Origin: Alphaproteobacteria bacterium
GTDB lineage: Bacteria; Pseudomonadota; Alphaproteobacteria; JANQMY01
Assembly: GCA_028289425.1 (NCBI GenBank)
Contig: JANQPL010000017.1
Span: 496,001-560,000, forward strand
Direction of reading: 5' to 3'
Length of the DNA: 64,000 nucleotides
The notes under the pieces were generated by a model. It saw only the letters and a program-made list of their open reading frames with translations. It did no database searches and was not told the DNA's origin. Within the stretch, counting starts at the first letter, position 1; every line of letters begins with the position of its first letter. A program made the position numbers and the translations under genes. Below are positions 16,407 through 24,569 of this stretch, piece by piece.

Positions 16407-18140
16407 ATGACACAAACTGAAAGCGCTTACACGTCCAACATTGAGCCCCCTCTGAGAGTGGCGGACGCCGCAGAGGTTGAATGGGACGATGAAGCGGAAA
16501 TTGTCGTTGCGGGTTTCGGCGGTGCAGGCGTGGTGGCGGCAATCCATGCTATGGAAGCGGGCGCCAATGTCATCGCCGTTGATCGCTTTTCAGGCGGCGG
16601 GGCCACAGAAAAAAGCGGTGGCGTGGTTTATGCGGGCGGAACCAAGTACCAGCATGAAGCGGGATATCAAGATACCGCTGAAGAAATGTACAAATACCTG
16701 TCCTATGAGGGGACGCCGGTTCGGCCAGAGACACTGAAGCGGTTTTGCGATACCAGTGCCCCAAACATAGCATGGCTCGAAAAACAAGGCGTGCAGTTTG
16801 CGTCCGGTGTGTTCGAAGAGCGCATCGCGTATCCGCCGGACGGATATTTTCTCTATTACTCCGGCATGGAAAAGTTTCGCGGCGATCACGCAAAGGTCGC
16901 GCCCCGCGGTCATCGAACCTTCGGCAAAGGGGCGACGGGAAAGAACTATTTCAAGCCGCTGCGCGACAAAGCATTGAATATGGGGCTTCAGCTTATGACA
17001 CATGCCCCGGTTCGCCGTCTGATCGTTGATCAGCATGACCATGTTGTGGGTGTGGAAGTCCATCAGATCCCTGAGGATGAGTGGGAGAAACACCAAGCGT
17101 TGTTCGAAAGGGTCAATCCCTACAAGATGCTGAACGGATCCGAAGCAGAAAAAGCAGTTGCGGACTGCCGCGAATTCGAGCGCGGTGTGCCTCAAACGCG
17201 CCGCAAGATCCGCGCGACGGGAGGGGTGATCCTTTCCGCCGGGGGCTACAACTACAATCTGGACCTGTTCGGTCGTTATCGGCCAATTGTCAAAGAAACT
17301 TATCCGGAACTTGTGCGGGGCGGGTCCATGGGCTGCGACGGTAGTGGCATCGAACTGGGCACGACGGTCGGTGGCGGTCTCAGTCATATGGACCGTTTGT
17401 TTGTAACCAAAGCAATCTCGCCGCCTCACGAATTTATCTTCGGTGTCCTGGTCAATATGGACGGGCAGCGTTTCATCACAGAGGATGCCTATCTCGGCAA
17501 TGTGGGCTGCGCGATTTCAGAACAAAGTCAAACGGGGTCAGCGTGGCTGATCTTGGATGCCAATACTTTCTGGGCGGGTGTGAAACAAGCGGTTTGGCCA
17601 CTCAAGAACGCAGTTTCTTGGTGGGGGATGCCGGCGCTGCTCAACATCGTCCTCGGCGGCACCAAACGGGCATCGTCGCTGGCCGGCCTTGCGCGGAAAG
17701 TGGGGATTGATCCGAGTGCGTTGGAAAAGACGGTCGAAGAGTTTAACAGCCATGCGCGTTCGGGAACTGATCCGGTGCACGGAAAGATGCAACAGCACCT
17801 GCGTCCGTTGGAGACGAGCACCTGCTATGCCGTGAATTTGTCAGTTAAAAACAAATGGGGTTTCTCGGGCACCATGCCCTATGGCGGATTGACGGTGGAT
17901 GAGGATACCGGCGCCGTCACGCGCGAAGATGGCACTCCGATTGTCGGACTATATGCTGCCGGGCGTACCGCTGTCGGCGTGTGTTCGGAAAGCAATTTTA
18001 GTGGGCTTTCTATTGCCGATACGGTGTTTTCGGGCAGGCGGGCGGCTGATGCCATCTTGCGGTCGAATGACGCCGGCGATCTCGGGAAGGACGCCGACAT
18101 TTTGCCGTTACGTCAATCGTCGGGCGCCAGCGCGGGATAG
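16407..18140 (+). CDS. FAD-dependent dehydrogenase, KstD/Kst4D-like
   Basis: A 577-residue flavoprotein of the FAD_binding_2 superfamily that includes 3-ketosteroid dehydrogenases and fumarate reductase. The FAD motif is GFGGAG (residues 36-41), followed by SGGVVYAGGT. YYSGMEK and APRGHR match the Kst4D-like group. The C-terminal GLYAAGR closes the flavin site. It would introduce or reduce a C-C double bond next to a ketone. The start at ATG 16407 removes 28 poorly conserved codons that overlap no ribosome site. Presence beside NTF2-like isomerase-fold genes hints at steroid-like chemistry, though FAD_binding_2 enzymes take many substrates. Confidence 0.85.
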   Translation: MTQTESAYTSNIEPPLRVADAAEVEWDDEAEIVVAGFGGAGVVAAIHAMEAGANVIAVDRFSGGGATEKSGGVVYAGGTKYQHEAGYQDTAEEMYKYLSYEGTPVRPETLKRFCDTSAPNIAWLEKQGVQFASGVFEERIAYPPDGYFLYYSGMEKFRGDHAKVAPRGHRTFGKGATGKNYFKPLRDKALNMGLQLMTHAPVRRLIVDQHDHVVGVEVHQIPEDEWEKHQALFERVNPYKMLNGSEAEKAVADCREFERGVPQTRRKIRATGGVILSAGGYNYNLDLFGRYRPIVKETYPELVRGGSMGCDGSGIELGTTVGGGLSHMDRLFVTKAISPPHEFIFGVLVNMDGQRFITEDAYLGNVGCAISEQSQTGSAWLILDANTFWAGVKQAVWPLKNAVSWWGMPALLNIVLGGTKRASSLAGLARKVGIDPSALEKTVEEFNSHARSGTDPVHGKMQQHLRPLETSTCYAVNLSVKNKWGFSGTMPYGGLTVDEDTGAVTREDGTPIVGLYAAGRTAVGVCSESNFSGLSIADTVFSGRRAADAILRSNDAGDLGKDADILPLRQSSGASAG

Positions 18141-18189
18141 GACGCGCTGGTGGTGACTTGGGATCGAAAACGAGCAACGGGGATCGGCC

Positions 18190-18993
18190 GTGTTTGAAGG
18201 AAAGGTCGCAATTGTGACCGGTGGTGCCTCCGGCATCGGCCTGGCGACAGTAGAATGCTTTGCCCGCTCGGGCGCGCTCGTTGTCATCGCGGACATCGAC
18301 GCTAATGGCGGTGAAAACGCGGCTCAGAACATAAATGGTGAAGGTGGTCGGGCACTCTCTATTACCACCGATGTCAGTGATCCAGAACAGATTTCTGAGA
18401 TGGTAGAAAAAACCCAGTCGGTTTTTGGGCGGATCGATATCTTGGTCAACAATGCGGCTGCTCTTTCGTTACTGATCGAAGACGACCACCTTCTAAACAC
18501 GGAAATCGACGTTTGGGATCAAACGTATCGCGCCAATCAACAGAGTGCGATGGTGGCGTCCAAATGCGTTCTCCCGTCCATGTTGGAACAGGGCGCCGGT
18601 GCCATCGTGAACGTTTCCTCTGTAGACGGTATGTCGGGGGACGACACGCGGTTTGCATACGCCATGACCAAGGCAGCCCTCAATCAACTCACAATGATGG
18701 TGGCCACGCGCTACGGCAAGCAAGGCATCAGATGCAATGCGGTTGCCCCCGGTCTCGTGCTGTCTCCCGCTGCGGACGCGGGGCTTACGCCGCCGGTGCA
18801 ACAGGTATTCGCCGACAATTCCCTTGTACCGGCTCATGGCGCGGTCCCAGACGAAGTTGCCGCCGTGATCACCTTCCTGGCGAGCACCCAAGCCTCATTT
18901 ATCAACGGTGAGATTATCCGGGTGGACGGTGGATTGTTGAGCCATGTGAGCCATTTGGCCGGCATCAGATCGATTGCGAATACCGATGGATAG
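18190..18993 (+). CDS. SDR family oxidoreductase
   Basis: A classical SDR of 267 residues: TGGASGIG near residue 10, NNAA, VSS serine strand and YAMTK as the catalytic YxxxK. The start codon is GTG, behind GGGGATC. Its last 8 bp overlap the start of the ferredoxin gene (ATGGATAG), so the two are translationally coupled. It belongs to the RO2 transcription unit, and a dehydrogenation of the diol or alcohol made by RO2 would be a natural role. Confidence 0.92.
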   Translation: MFEGKVAIVTGGASGIGLATVECFARSGALVVIADIDANGGENAAQNINGEGGRALSITTDVSDPEQISEMVEKTQSVFGRIDILVNNAAALSLLIEDDHLLNTEIDVWDQTYRANQQSAMVASKCVLPSMLEQGAGAIVNVSSVDGMSGDDTRFAYAMTKAALNQLTMMVATRYGKQGIRCNAVAPGLVLSPAADAGLTPPVQQVFADNSLVPAHGAVPDEVAAVITFLASTQASFINGEIIRVDGGLLSHVSHLAGIRSIANTDG

Positions 18994-19276
18994 TTCCGAA
19001 CCAACCGCCGTTAAATTCAAACAAGGATTGCGCGTTCAAAAGGCAAGGTATTATGCAGGTGAAACGATACTCGAGACTGCCCGCCGTCACGGGCTGAAGA
19101 TCAATACCAACTGCGTTCAAGGGTATTGTGGAACCTGTTTGGTGTTTTTGCTCAAGGGCAAAGTTCATATGAGAAAGAATAAGGCCTTGACCCAACAAGA
19201 GCTGGACAATGGGTCGATATTGGCGTGTCAAAGTGTGCCCGAAACCGACGACTGTTTAGTCGAAATTGATGGGTGA
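18986..19276 (+). CDS. [2Fe-2S] ferredoxin, plant type
   Basis: A 96-residue electron carrier. The cluster ligands follow the plant-type spacing C-x4-C-x2-C in NCVQGYCGTC, with the fourth cysteine in ILACQS. It starts inside the end of the SDR gene by an 8-bp overlap. Being in the same unit as RO2, it is probably the electron donor to that oxygenase. No ferredoxin reductase gene is found anywhere in the window, so reduction must come from an enzyme encoded elsewhere. Confidence 0.9.
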   Translation: MDSSEPTAVKFKQGLRVQKARYYAGETILETARRHGLKINTNCVQGYCGTCLVFLLKGKVHMRKNKALTQQELDNGSILACQSVPETDDCLVEIDG

Positions 19277-19341
19277 TCGAATTCGTCGGTTGATCTGTCG
19301 CCGACAATACTGCGTCGCTTAACATCAAGCGAAGGGACCGT

Positions 19342-19743
19342 TTGGATATGACCGAGGACGTGTCATCGAATATTGAGCGTGCGCAGCAGCTGGTATCTTG
19401 CCTGTCCGTCGGTGGATTATCGGGATTAAACGAACTGCTCCATGATGACATCGTGATGGAGCTGCCTTTCGCATCTGATCCATCGGTGCAAGAGACGATT
19501 GGAAAGCAGGCCTGCCTTGAAAAACTTGCCTTTGTAGACGAAGCGTTTGATCTTTTTGCCATTACGCCTCATGAGATCTATGAGGCACCCGCACGAAACG
19601 CAGTCATTTTGGAAGCCACGTCCTTTGGCCGGTATAAGGGCGGCGGCGCGATTTATCAAAACCGCTATGTAATGGTCTTGTCGTTTCGCGACGGTAAAGT
19701 CATCTCGTGGCGCGAATTCTTCAACCCGCTGCGTGTCGGTTGA
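19342..19743 (+). CDS. NTF2-like (SnoaL-fold) protein, second copy
   Basis: A 133-residue paralogue of the protein at 15938. It shares DIVMELP, the H-E-IYE block and NRYVMVLSFRDGKVISWREFFNP. The start is TTG 19342, six bases after GAAGG; ATG 19348 is also possible. It ends 6 bp before the stop of a convergent hydrolase. Two paralogues in one operon suggest either two isomerisation or hydration steps or a heterodimer. Confidence 0.8.
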   Translation: MDMTEDVSSNIERAQQLVSCLSVGGLSGLNELLHDDIVMELPFASDPSVQETIGKQACLEKLAFVDEAFDLFAITPHEIYEAPARNAVILEATSFGRYKGGGAIYQNRYVMVLSFRDGKVISWREFFNPLRVG

Positions 19744-19749
19744 GGCTGC

Positions 19750-20631
19750 CTACAGAAACTCCTTGAAGTATTTCACCGATTGATCCATGGCGTAATCGAG
19801 CAGTTCGCCGGCGTACATGTCATAGTGCCCGCATTCCACTTCGATGAGGCGCTTGGGTTCACGCGCTGCGTCGAACAGTTCGCGATAGCTTTCAGGCGAT
19901 CCAGTCGTATCGTTTGTCGCCAGAATCATGCACGTGCCGCGGCCTTCTGCGCGATGAATAATATCGATGGGCCGGAAGTCCATCATTCGACCGACAGAAT
20001 CAAATCCGAAATAGTTGCGCCATTTGGGGTTGGCTTCCCAAGCCGCCGGTTCCCATTCCATGCTTTGATCGTCAATGAAGATGTCCATCACGCGTAGGCA
20101 ACGGTCGACTTCATTTGAGCGTACGCGGCGGCGCCTGGCTTCAGCCACCTTTTCTTCCCATTCCTTCATTTGTTCCGGCGTGCGGCGATTGGTGACGGCT
20201 TCATAGCCGTGTGCCACGCCCACCATCCCTACCGTGGCCTTAACGCGGGAATCCATGGCCGCCGTGTATGGACCGATTAATGCACCAAAACTCGCGCCGA
20301 ACACGCCAAGCCGTTCATTGTCGACGAAGTCCAGCGTTTCAAGATAGGTGAGCCCATTCCGGACATCTTCGACCTGCTGAAAAGGATCCAGGCGGCCACG
20401 CTCGCCACCGCTATCGCCCCAGCCCCGGTAGTCGATCGCCAGTGACACGAAACCCCCATCGTCGACAAGATATTGAGCGAATTCGGGCTGCACCATCTCT
20501 CGAATGCCGGTAAATCCCTGACATTGAAGGATTGCGCCGTACGTCTTCGTTTCTTTGAAGTCGTCGGGAAGATAAAGATCACCAACGATCACATCGCCTT
20601 CGCTATAATATGTAATTGTTCGACTTTTCAT
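19750..20631 (-). CDS. Alpha/beta hydrolase (acylaminoacyl-peptidase/xylan-esterase-like)
   Basis: A serine hydrolase of 293 residues. The nucleophile is in GASFGA (G-x-S-x-G), an Asp lies in ATNDTTGSPES and the His in CGHYDMY. DYRGWGDSGG is the typical strand after the oxyanion turn. ATG 20631 is preferred, since the 28 codons upstream are basic and unlike the family. It is divergent from the acyl-CoA dehydrogenase operon across the palindrome at 20724, which probably regulates both. Substrates could be esters, lactones or cyclic diketones. Confidence 0.85.
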   Translation of the reverse strand: MKSRTITYYSEGDVIVGDLYLPDDFKETKTYGAILQCQGFTGIREMVQPEFAQYLVDDGGFVSLAIDYRGWGDSGGERGRLDPFQQVEDVRNGLTYLETLDFVDNERLGVFGASFGALIGPYTAAMDSRVKATVGMVGVAHGYEAVTNRRTPEQMKEWEEKVAEARRRRVRSNEVDRCLRVMDIFIDDQSMEWEPAAWEANPKWRNYFGFDSVGRMMDFRPIDIIHRAEGRGTCMILATNDTTGSPESYRELFDAAREPKRLIEVECGHYDMYAGELLDYAMDQSVKYFKEFL

Positions 20632-20723
20632 GTGCTTGTTCCGGATTTCGACTTTGCGCGGATGATGTTTTGTTCGGCGATGTGCAGCCCCTTCGGCTTG
20701 CACTCTCACCGGCAACTAATATA

Positions 20724-20734
20724 CATCATTGTTG
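20724..20734. promoter_or_regulatory. Operator-like palindrome CATCATTGTTG (site 5)
   Basis: Nine of ten arm positions agree with CAACA-N-TGTTG. It stands in the divergent gap between the hydrolase (minus) and the kinase-module operon (plus). Confidence 0.55.
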
Positions 20735-20830
20735 AGTAGCAAAGCACTGGCAGCGGCCGGAAGTCAAGCCTTTGAAGGGTACCCGTTCGGCGGCGCTTTG
20801 TGATCCCGGATTTCGATAGGAGTGGGGAAC

Positions 20831-22036
20831 ATGGATTTTCAATTCAGCGCCAAAGTAACCGATTTGATCGGTCGGCTGACACGTTTCATGGATGAGCACA
20901 TTTATCCATTGGAGGCAGATTACGGCCGCCATGTGGAGCAAGCAGGTGGCTGGGAAACGCCGCCCATCATGGATGAGCTCAAGCAAAAGGCAAAAGATGA
21001 AGGATTATGGAATCTGTTTCTGCCAGAGGAGGCGTATGGCGCGGGGCTGACGAATCTGGAGTATGCGCCGCTTGCGGAGATTATGGGGCGTGTGTCGTGG
21101 GCATCGGAGGTCTTTAACTGCAGCGCGCCGGATACAGGCAATATTGAAGTGTTGGCTCGCTATGGCAGCGATGCGCAAAAAGAAAAGTGGCTGATGCCGT
21201 TGCTGGACGGACAAACGCGGTCCTGCTTTTCCATGACGGAACCCGCCGTTGCGTCGAGCGATGCGACCAATGTGGAATGTCAAATCGTTCGCGACGGCGA
21301 CAGCTACCTGATTAACGGTCGAAAGTGGTTCTCTTCCGGCTTTTCCAATGAGCGGTGCGCCTTTGCGATCGTGATGGGTAAATCCGATCCGGACAATGAT
21401 CAACGGCATCTGCAGCAATCCATGATCATCGTGCCCAAAGGCACGCCAGGCATGATATTGGTGCGCGACATTACGACCTTCGGCTATAAGGGGCAGCCTG
21501 GCGGTCACCCGGAGATCCTGTTTGAGAATGTTCGCGTGCCCGCGGAAAACCTGATCCTGGGCGAAGGAAGGGGCTTTGAGGTTGCCCAAGGGCGCTTGGG
21601 GCCGGGGCGCATTCACCATTGCATGAGGTTCATCGGTTCAGCGCAACGGGCGCTGGAGCTCATGTGTCAGCGCGCGGAACAACGCTATGCCTTTGGTAAA
21701 CGTCTGTCGGAACACGGGTCGTTGCGTGAAGATATTTCGCGGTCGTTTTGCGAGATTGAACAAGCCCGTCTGCTGACGCTCAAAGCAGCCGACAAGATGG
21801 ACAGAGACGGCAACAAGGCGGCGCGCGATTTGATTGCCGCCGCCAAGATTGTCGTGCCCAAAATGGCGACCGAAGTGATTGACCGGGCTATTCAAGTGCA
21901 TGGCGCCATGGGCTTCACAGAGGATACGTTCCTCGCGAAAGCCTATGCGAACGCGCGATACATTCGTGTCGGCGACGGCCCCGATCAGGTTCATCTGGCG
22001 TCGCTCGCGCGCCAGCTTCTTCGCCGATACAATTAG
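20831..22036 (+). CDS. Acyl-CoA dehydrogenase family protein, ACAD11/LvaC-like
   Basis: A 401-residue flavoprotein of the acyl-CoA dehydrogenase fold. [23 protein letters not shown] and VGDGPDQVH are marks of the ACAD10/11 and LvaC subgroup. At the position of the usual catalytic Glu (EGT-SEI in ordinary family members, as in 56986) this protein reads GDGPDQV, as expected for enzymes that eliminate phosphate from 4-phosphoacyl-CoA instead of simply desaturating. ATG 20831 follows AGGAGTGGGG. The next three genes complete the levulinate-type set. Predicted step: 4-phosphoacyl-CoA to an enoyl-CoA, then 3-hydroxyacyl-CoA. Confidence 0.9.
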   Translation: MDFQFSAKVTDLIGRLTRFMDEHIYPLEADYGRHVEQAGGWETPPIMDELKQKAKDEGLWNLFLPEEAYGAGLTNLEYAPLAEIMGRVSWASEVFNCSAPDTGNIEVLARYGSDAQKEKWLMPLLDGQTRSCFSMTEPAVASSDATNVECQIVRDGDSYLINGRKWFSSGFSNERCAFAIVMGKSDPDNDQRHLQQSMIIVPKGTPGMILVRDITTFGYKGQPGGHPEILFENVRVPAENLILGEGRGFEVAQGRLGPGRIHHCMRFIGSAQRALELMCQRAEQRYAFGKRLSEHGSLREDISRSFCEIEQARLLTLKAADKMDRDGNKAARDLIAAAKIVVPKMATEVIDRAIQVHGAMGFTEDTFLAKAYANARYIRVGDGPDQVHLASLARQLLRRYN

Positions 22037-22047
22037 AGGGGTGATCG

Positions 22048-22809
22048 ATGACCGACTCCTTGTTTGACCTTTCCGGCCGTGTTGCCCTGGTGACCGGGTC
22101 GACCCAGGGATTGGGGGAAGCAACGGCGCGCCTGCTGGGCCAACAGGGAGCACATGTTGTGATTTCGAGCCGCCATCGTGATCGCTGCGAAGAAGTGGCA
22201 GGGCAGTTTCGCAAGGAGGGCATTGCCGCCAGTGCCATTGCCTGCCACATCGGGCGTCAAGACGACATCGATGCTTTGTTCGGACAGGTGACGGAACAGC
22301 ACGGCCGCCTTGATGTGTTGGTCAACAACGCCGTGCTCAGTCCCTGGCGCTCGATTGAGGAAACGGAGCGTGCCCTTATTCTGAAATCGCTGGAAGTAAA
22401 CATTGCCGGCTATTGGGCAATGTCCATCGGTGCCGTTCAGTTGATGAAAGCCCAGGGCAAGGGAAGTATTGTCAATATTTCGTCCACAGCCTCGCGGATA
22501 TCCAGCAAGGGATTGGGGCTTTACTCCACGTTCAAGTCTTCGCTTGACGGCATGACCAGATCGTTTGCCTATGAATTCGGAGGGGGCGGCATTCGGGTGA
22601 ACACCATCTTGGCGGGATTGTTTGCGACCAGCTTGGCAGATGCCTTCTCGCCGGAGCAGAAGCGGGACATTATCGACCGCATACCGCTGGGGCGTGCGGG
22701 CCATCCGCAAGAACTCGCTAGTGCTGTCCTGTTTCTCGCCTCTGATGCAAGCGCCTATGTCACGGGTACCAATCTCGTCGTAGACGGCGGGCGCCTGACG
22801 AGCGGCTAA
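22048..22809 (+). CDS. SDR family oxidoreductase, LvaD/DHRS4-like
   Basis: A classical SDR of 253 residues with TGSTQGLG near residue 16, NNAVLSPW, VNISS and the catalytic YSTFK. It starts 11 bp after the acyl-CoA dehydrogenase stop, behind AGAGGGGTG. In the levulinate pathway an SDR supplies the 4-hydroxyacyl-CoA by reducing a 4-ketone; by position, this one may do the same or oxidise the 3-hydroxy product. The family alone does not settle direction or substrate. Confidence 0.9.
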   Translation: MTDSLFDLSGRVALVTGSTQGLGEATARLLGQQGAHVVISSRHRDRCEEVAGQFRKEGIAASAIACHIGRQDDIDALFGQVTEQHGRLDVLVNNAVLSPWRSIEETERALILKSLEVNIAGYWAMSIGAVQLMKAQGKGSIVNISSTASRISSKGLGLYSTFKSSLDGMTRSFAYEFGGGGIRVNTILAGLFATSLADAFSPEQKRDIIDRIPLGRAGHPQELASAVLFLASDASAYVTGTNLVVDGGRLTSG

Positions 22810-22825
22810 TGCTGAAGCAGCCATC

Positions 22826-23860
22826 ATGACTCAAGATAAAAATCCGTATACCGAGTTAGAGAGACTTCTGGCCGAGCGGGTGGCCGCTCAATACGGACGG
22901 GGTGCCACGATCGCCAACCTTACCAGGCTTTCGGGCGGCGCGAGCCGGGAGACCTGGTCTTTCGATGTGCTTTGGAACGGGGTGCCACTCCCCCTTATTC
23001 TGAAGCGCGACCCCATCAAATATGAGGCGGACGGCACAATCGCGATTGATGCGAAAGATGATTTGAGCATCGGCGTGGATCGGTTGACGGAGGGGAGATT
23101 AATCGAAGCAGCACATGCGGCTGGGGTGCCGGTTCCCGAAATCGCTTTCTATTTGGAAGAGTCAAGTCTCACCTCCGCGGGATTTGTCATGCAGCGGCTC
23201 GAAGGGGAAGTGCTCGGGCGGCGCGTGCTGCGCGACGAATGCCTTGCGGGGGCGCGAACCAAACTTGCCTTCCAATGCGGGGAAGCGGCGGGACGATTGC
23301 ATGGCGTTTCGCCTTCCGGCTTTAGAACTCTCGAGCGGATGACCGTGCTCGATCAGATTTCACACTATCGAAGCCAATTGGACGCCGTAGACCATCCCTA
23401 TCCCGGCTTCGAGTACGGATTGCGCTGGCTGGAAGAAAACGCCGAACAGGCGGGCGATAACATGTCAATCGTTCATGGCGATTTCCGGCTCGGAAACCTG
23501 GTGGTGGATGAGAGCGGATTGCGCGGCGTGTTGGATTTCGAACTTGCGCATCTGGGAAATCCAATCAGCGATCTTGGATGGATCTGTGTGCGCTCCTGGC
23601 GGTATGGCCAGATAGACAAGACGGTCGGAGGGTTCGGCGAACTTGAAGAATTGCTGGATGGCTACGAAGCGGCGACGGGAACGCGCGTTGCCGAAGAAGC
23701 AGTGAAGTACTGGGAGATATTCGGTGCACTGCGCTGGGGGATGATGTGCATCAACATGGCATTCAGTCACCTTAGCGGACCACACCCGTCACTGGAAAAA
23801 GCCGTGATCGGCCGCCGCAGTGCGGAGACCGAGTACGATCTTTTGACTCTCATAAACTGA
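22826..23860 (+). CDS. Phosphotransferase (APH fold), LvaA-like hydroxyacyl-CoA kinase
   Basis: A 344-residue kinase of the aminoglycoside-phosphotransferase/choline-kinase fold. The catalytic loop is HGDFRLGN and the metal-binding motif is LDFELAHLGNP. Members of this subgroup beside an ACAD11-like dehydrogenase and a DUF6285 protein are exemplified by LvaA, which phosphorylates 4-hydroxyvaleryl-CoA with ATP; mammalian ACAD10/11 fuse the same kinase and dehydrogenase domains. An antibiotic-resistance role is unlikely in this context. The 4-hydroxyl acceptor is inferred, not seen. Confidence 0.88.
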   Translation: MTQDKNPYTELERLLAERVAAQYGRGATIANLTRLSGGASRETWSFDVLWNGVPLPLILKRDPIKYEADGTIAIDAKDDLSIGVDRLTEGRLIEAAHAAGVPVPEIAFYLEESSLTSAGFVMQRLEGEVLGRRVLRDECLAGARTKLAFQCGEAAGRLHGVSPSGFRTLERMTVLDQISHYRSQLDAVDHPYPGFEYGLRWLEENAEQAGDNMSIVHGDFRLGNLVVDESGLRGVLDFELAHLGNPISDLGWICVRSWRYGQIDKTVGGFGELEELLDGYEAATGTRVAEEAVKYWEIFGALRWGMMCINMAFSHLSGPHPSLEKAVIGRRSAETEYDLLTLIN

Positions 23861-23873
23861 AGTTTGGACCGTC

Positions 23874-24254
23874 ATGCCGAATGATCGCCCCTCACCGAAA
23901 GAATTGCTCGAAGCCGTACGTGACCATTTGCAGAATCATGTTGGCCCAGAACTTAAAGGCCAAGCGGCATTTCATCTTCGGGTCGCGGTGAATGCCATTG
24001 CGATTGTCGAGCGAACTTTGGAAGATGGGGCCACCCTGAACGACTCGGAAACCGCCAGGCTGCAATCTTTGCTTGGCACAAATGAAACTGATCTCGATCA
24101 GTTGAATCGTGCTCTTGCTGTGAAGCTTCGCGAAGGCGCGATAGGCGAGGACCGTCAGGCGCTGCTGAACCATCTCAGGCAGACCGCCGAGGAAAAATTG
24201 GGTCTATCCAACCCCAACTATCTGAAAAGGCCATTAGACAAGAGCAAAGGCTAA
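23874..24254 (+). CDS. DUF6285 protein, LvaB-like kinase partner
   Basis: A 126-residue helical protein. The N-terminal pattern P-x-ELLEAVRDHL...LKGQAAFHLRVAVNAIAIVERTL matches DUF6285 as I know it. In the levulinate operon LvaB has this size and position and is needed together with LvaA for kinase activity. Here it follows the kinase by 13 bp and ends the operon. I expect it to form a complex with the kinase. Confidence 0.82.
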   Translation: MPNDRPSPKELLEAVRDHLQNHVGPELKGQAAFHLRVAVNAIAIVERTLEDGATLNDSETARLQSLLGTNETDLDQLNRALAVKLREGAIGEDRQALLNHLRQTAEEKLGLSNPNYLKRPLDKSKG

Positions 24255-24444
24255 CACTCCTGGCGCCGTGTCACCTCCGCCGAGGCGATGTCTTTGGCCG
24301 CATGAAACAGCTCGATATGGCGTAAATCAACGCCACCATTCGACGCCTTCAGGCCCGGCGGGTTGAACCTTCGATCAAAAAATAAAGTATAAGTTTCAAT
24401 TGCTTAGGGCGCAAATCGGGGTGCGCTCAAATGTTGCAAATCGA

Positions 24445-24455
24445 CAACAGTGGTG
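24445..24455. promoter_or_regulatory. Operator CAACAGTGGTG (site 6)
   Basis: Nine of ten arm positions agree with CAACA-N-TGTTG. Site 7, 13 bp away, is its exact reverse complement, so the pair forms a larger inverted repeat in front of the TonB receptor. Confidence 0.65.
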
Positions 24456-24468
24456 ATTCAATAATAGA

Positions 24469-24479
24469 CACCACTGTTG
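24469..24479. promoter_or_regulatory. Operator CACCACTGTTG (site 7)
   Basis: The exact reverse complement of site 6, with 24 bp between equivalent positions, a little over two helical turns. It lies about 90 bp before the receptor ATG. Confidence 0.65.
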
Positions 24480-24569
24480 ACTGTCTTGGCGGCCAGTGTA
24501 AAACATCACAATAGAACACACAAAGGTGCGATCTCGCATTCAAGACGAGATCATGGGGAGGAAATAGTA

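Larger units (their letters stand above)
24255..24569. other. Regulatory gap before the TonB receptor
   Basis: A 315-bp gap. The right half carries operator sites 6 and 7 and the GGGGAGGAAATAG ribosome site of the receptor. The left half holds a minus-strand frame of about 50 codons (stop at 24251-24253) with protein-like sequence (LRHIELFHAAKDIAS) but no start codon, perhaps the tail of a lost gene. No full gene or RNA gene is seen. Confidence 0.4.

Noticed and set aside
16590-17429. 279-codon minus-strand frame over the FAD dehydrogenase
   Set aside because: Antisense to a well-supported flavoprotein; no start signal.
22826-23860. Aminoglycoside resistance kinase
   Set aside because: The APH fold is shared, but the ACAD11-like and DUF6285 neighbours point to a hydroxyacyl-CoA kinase.
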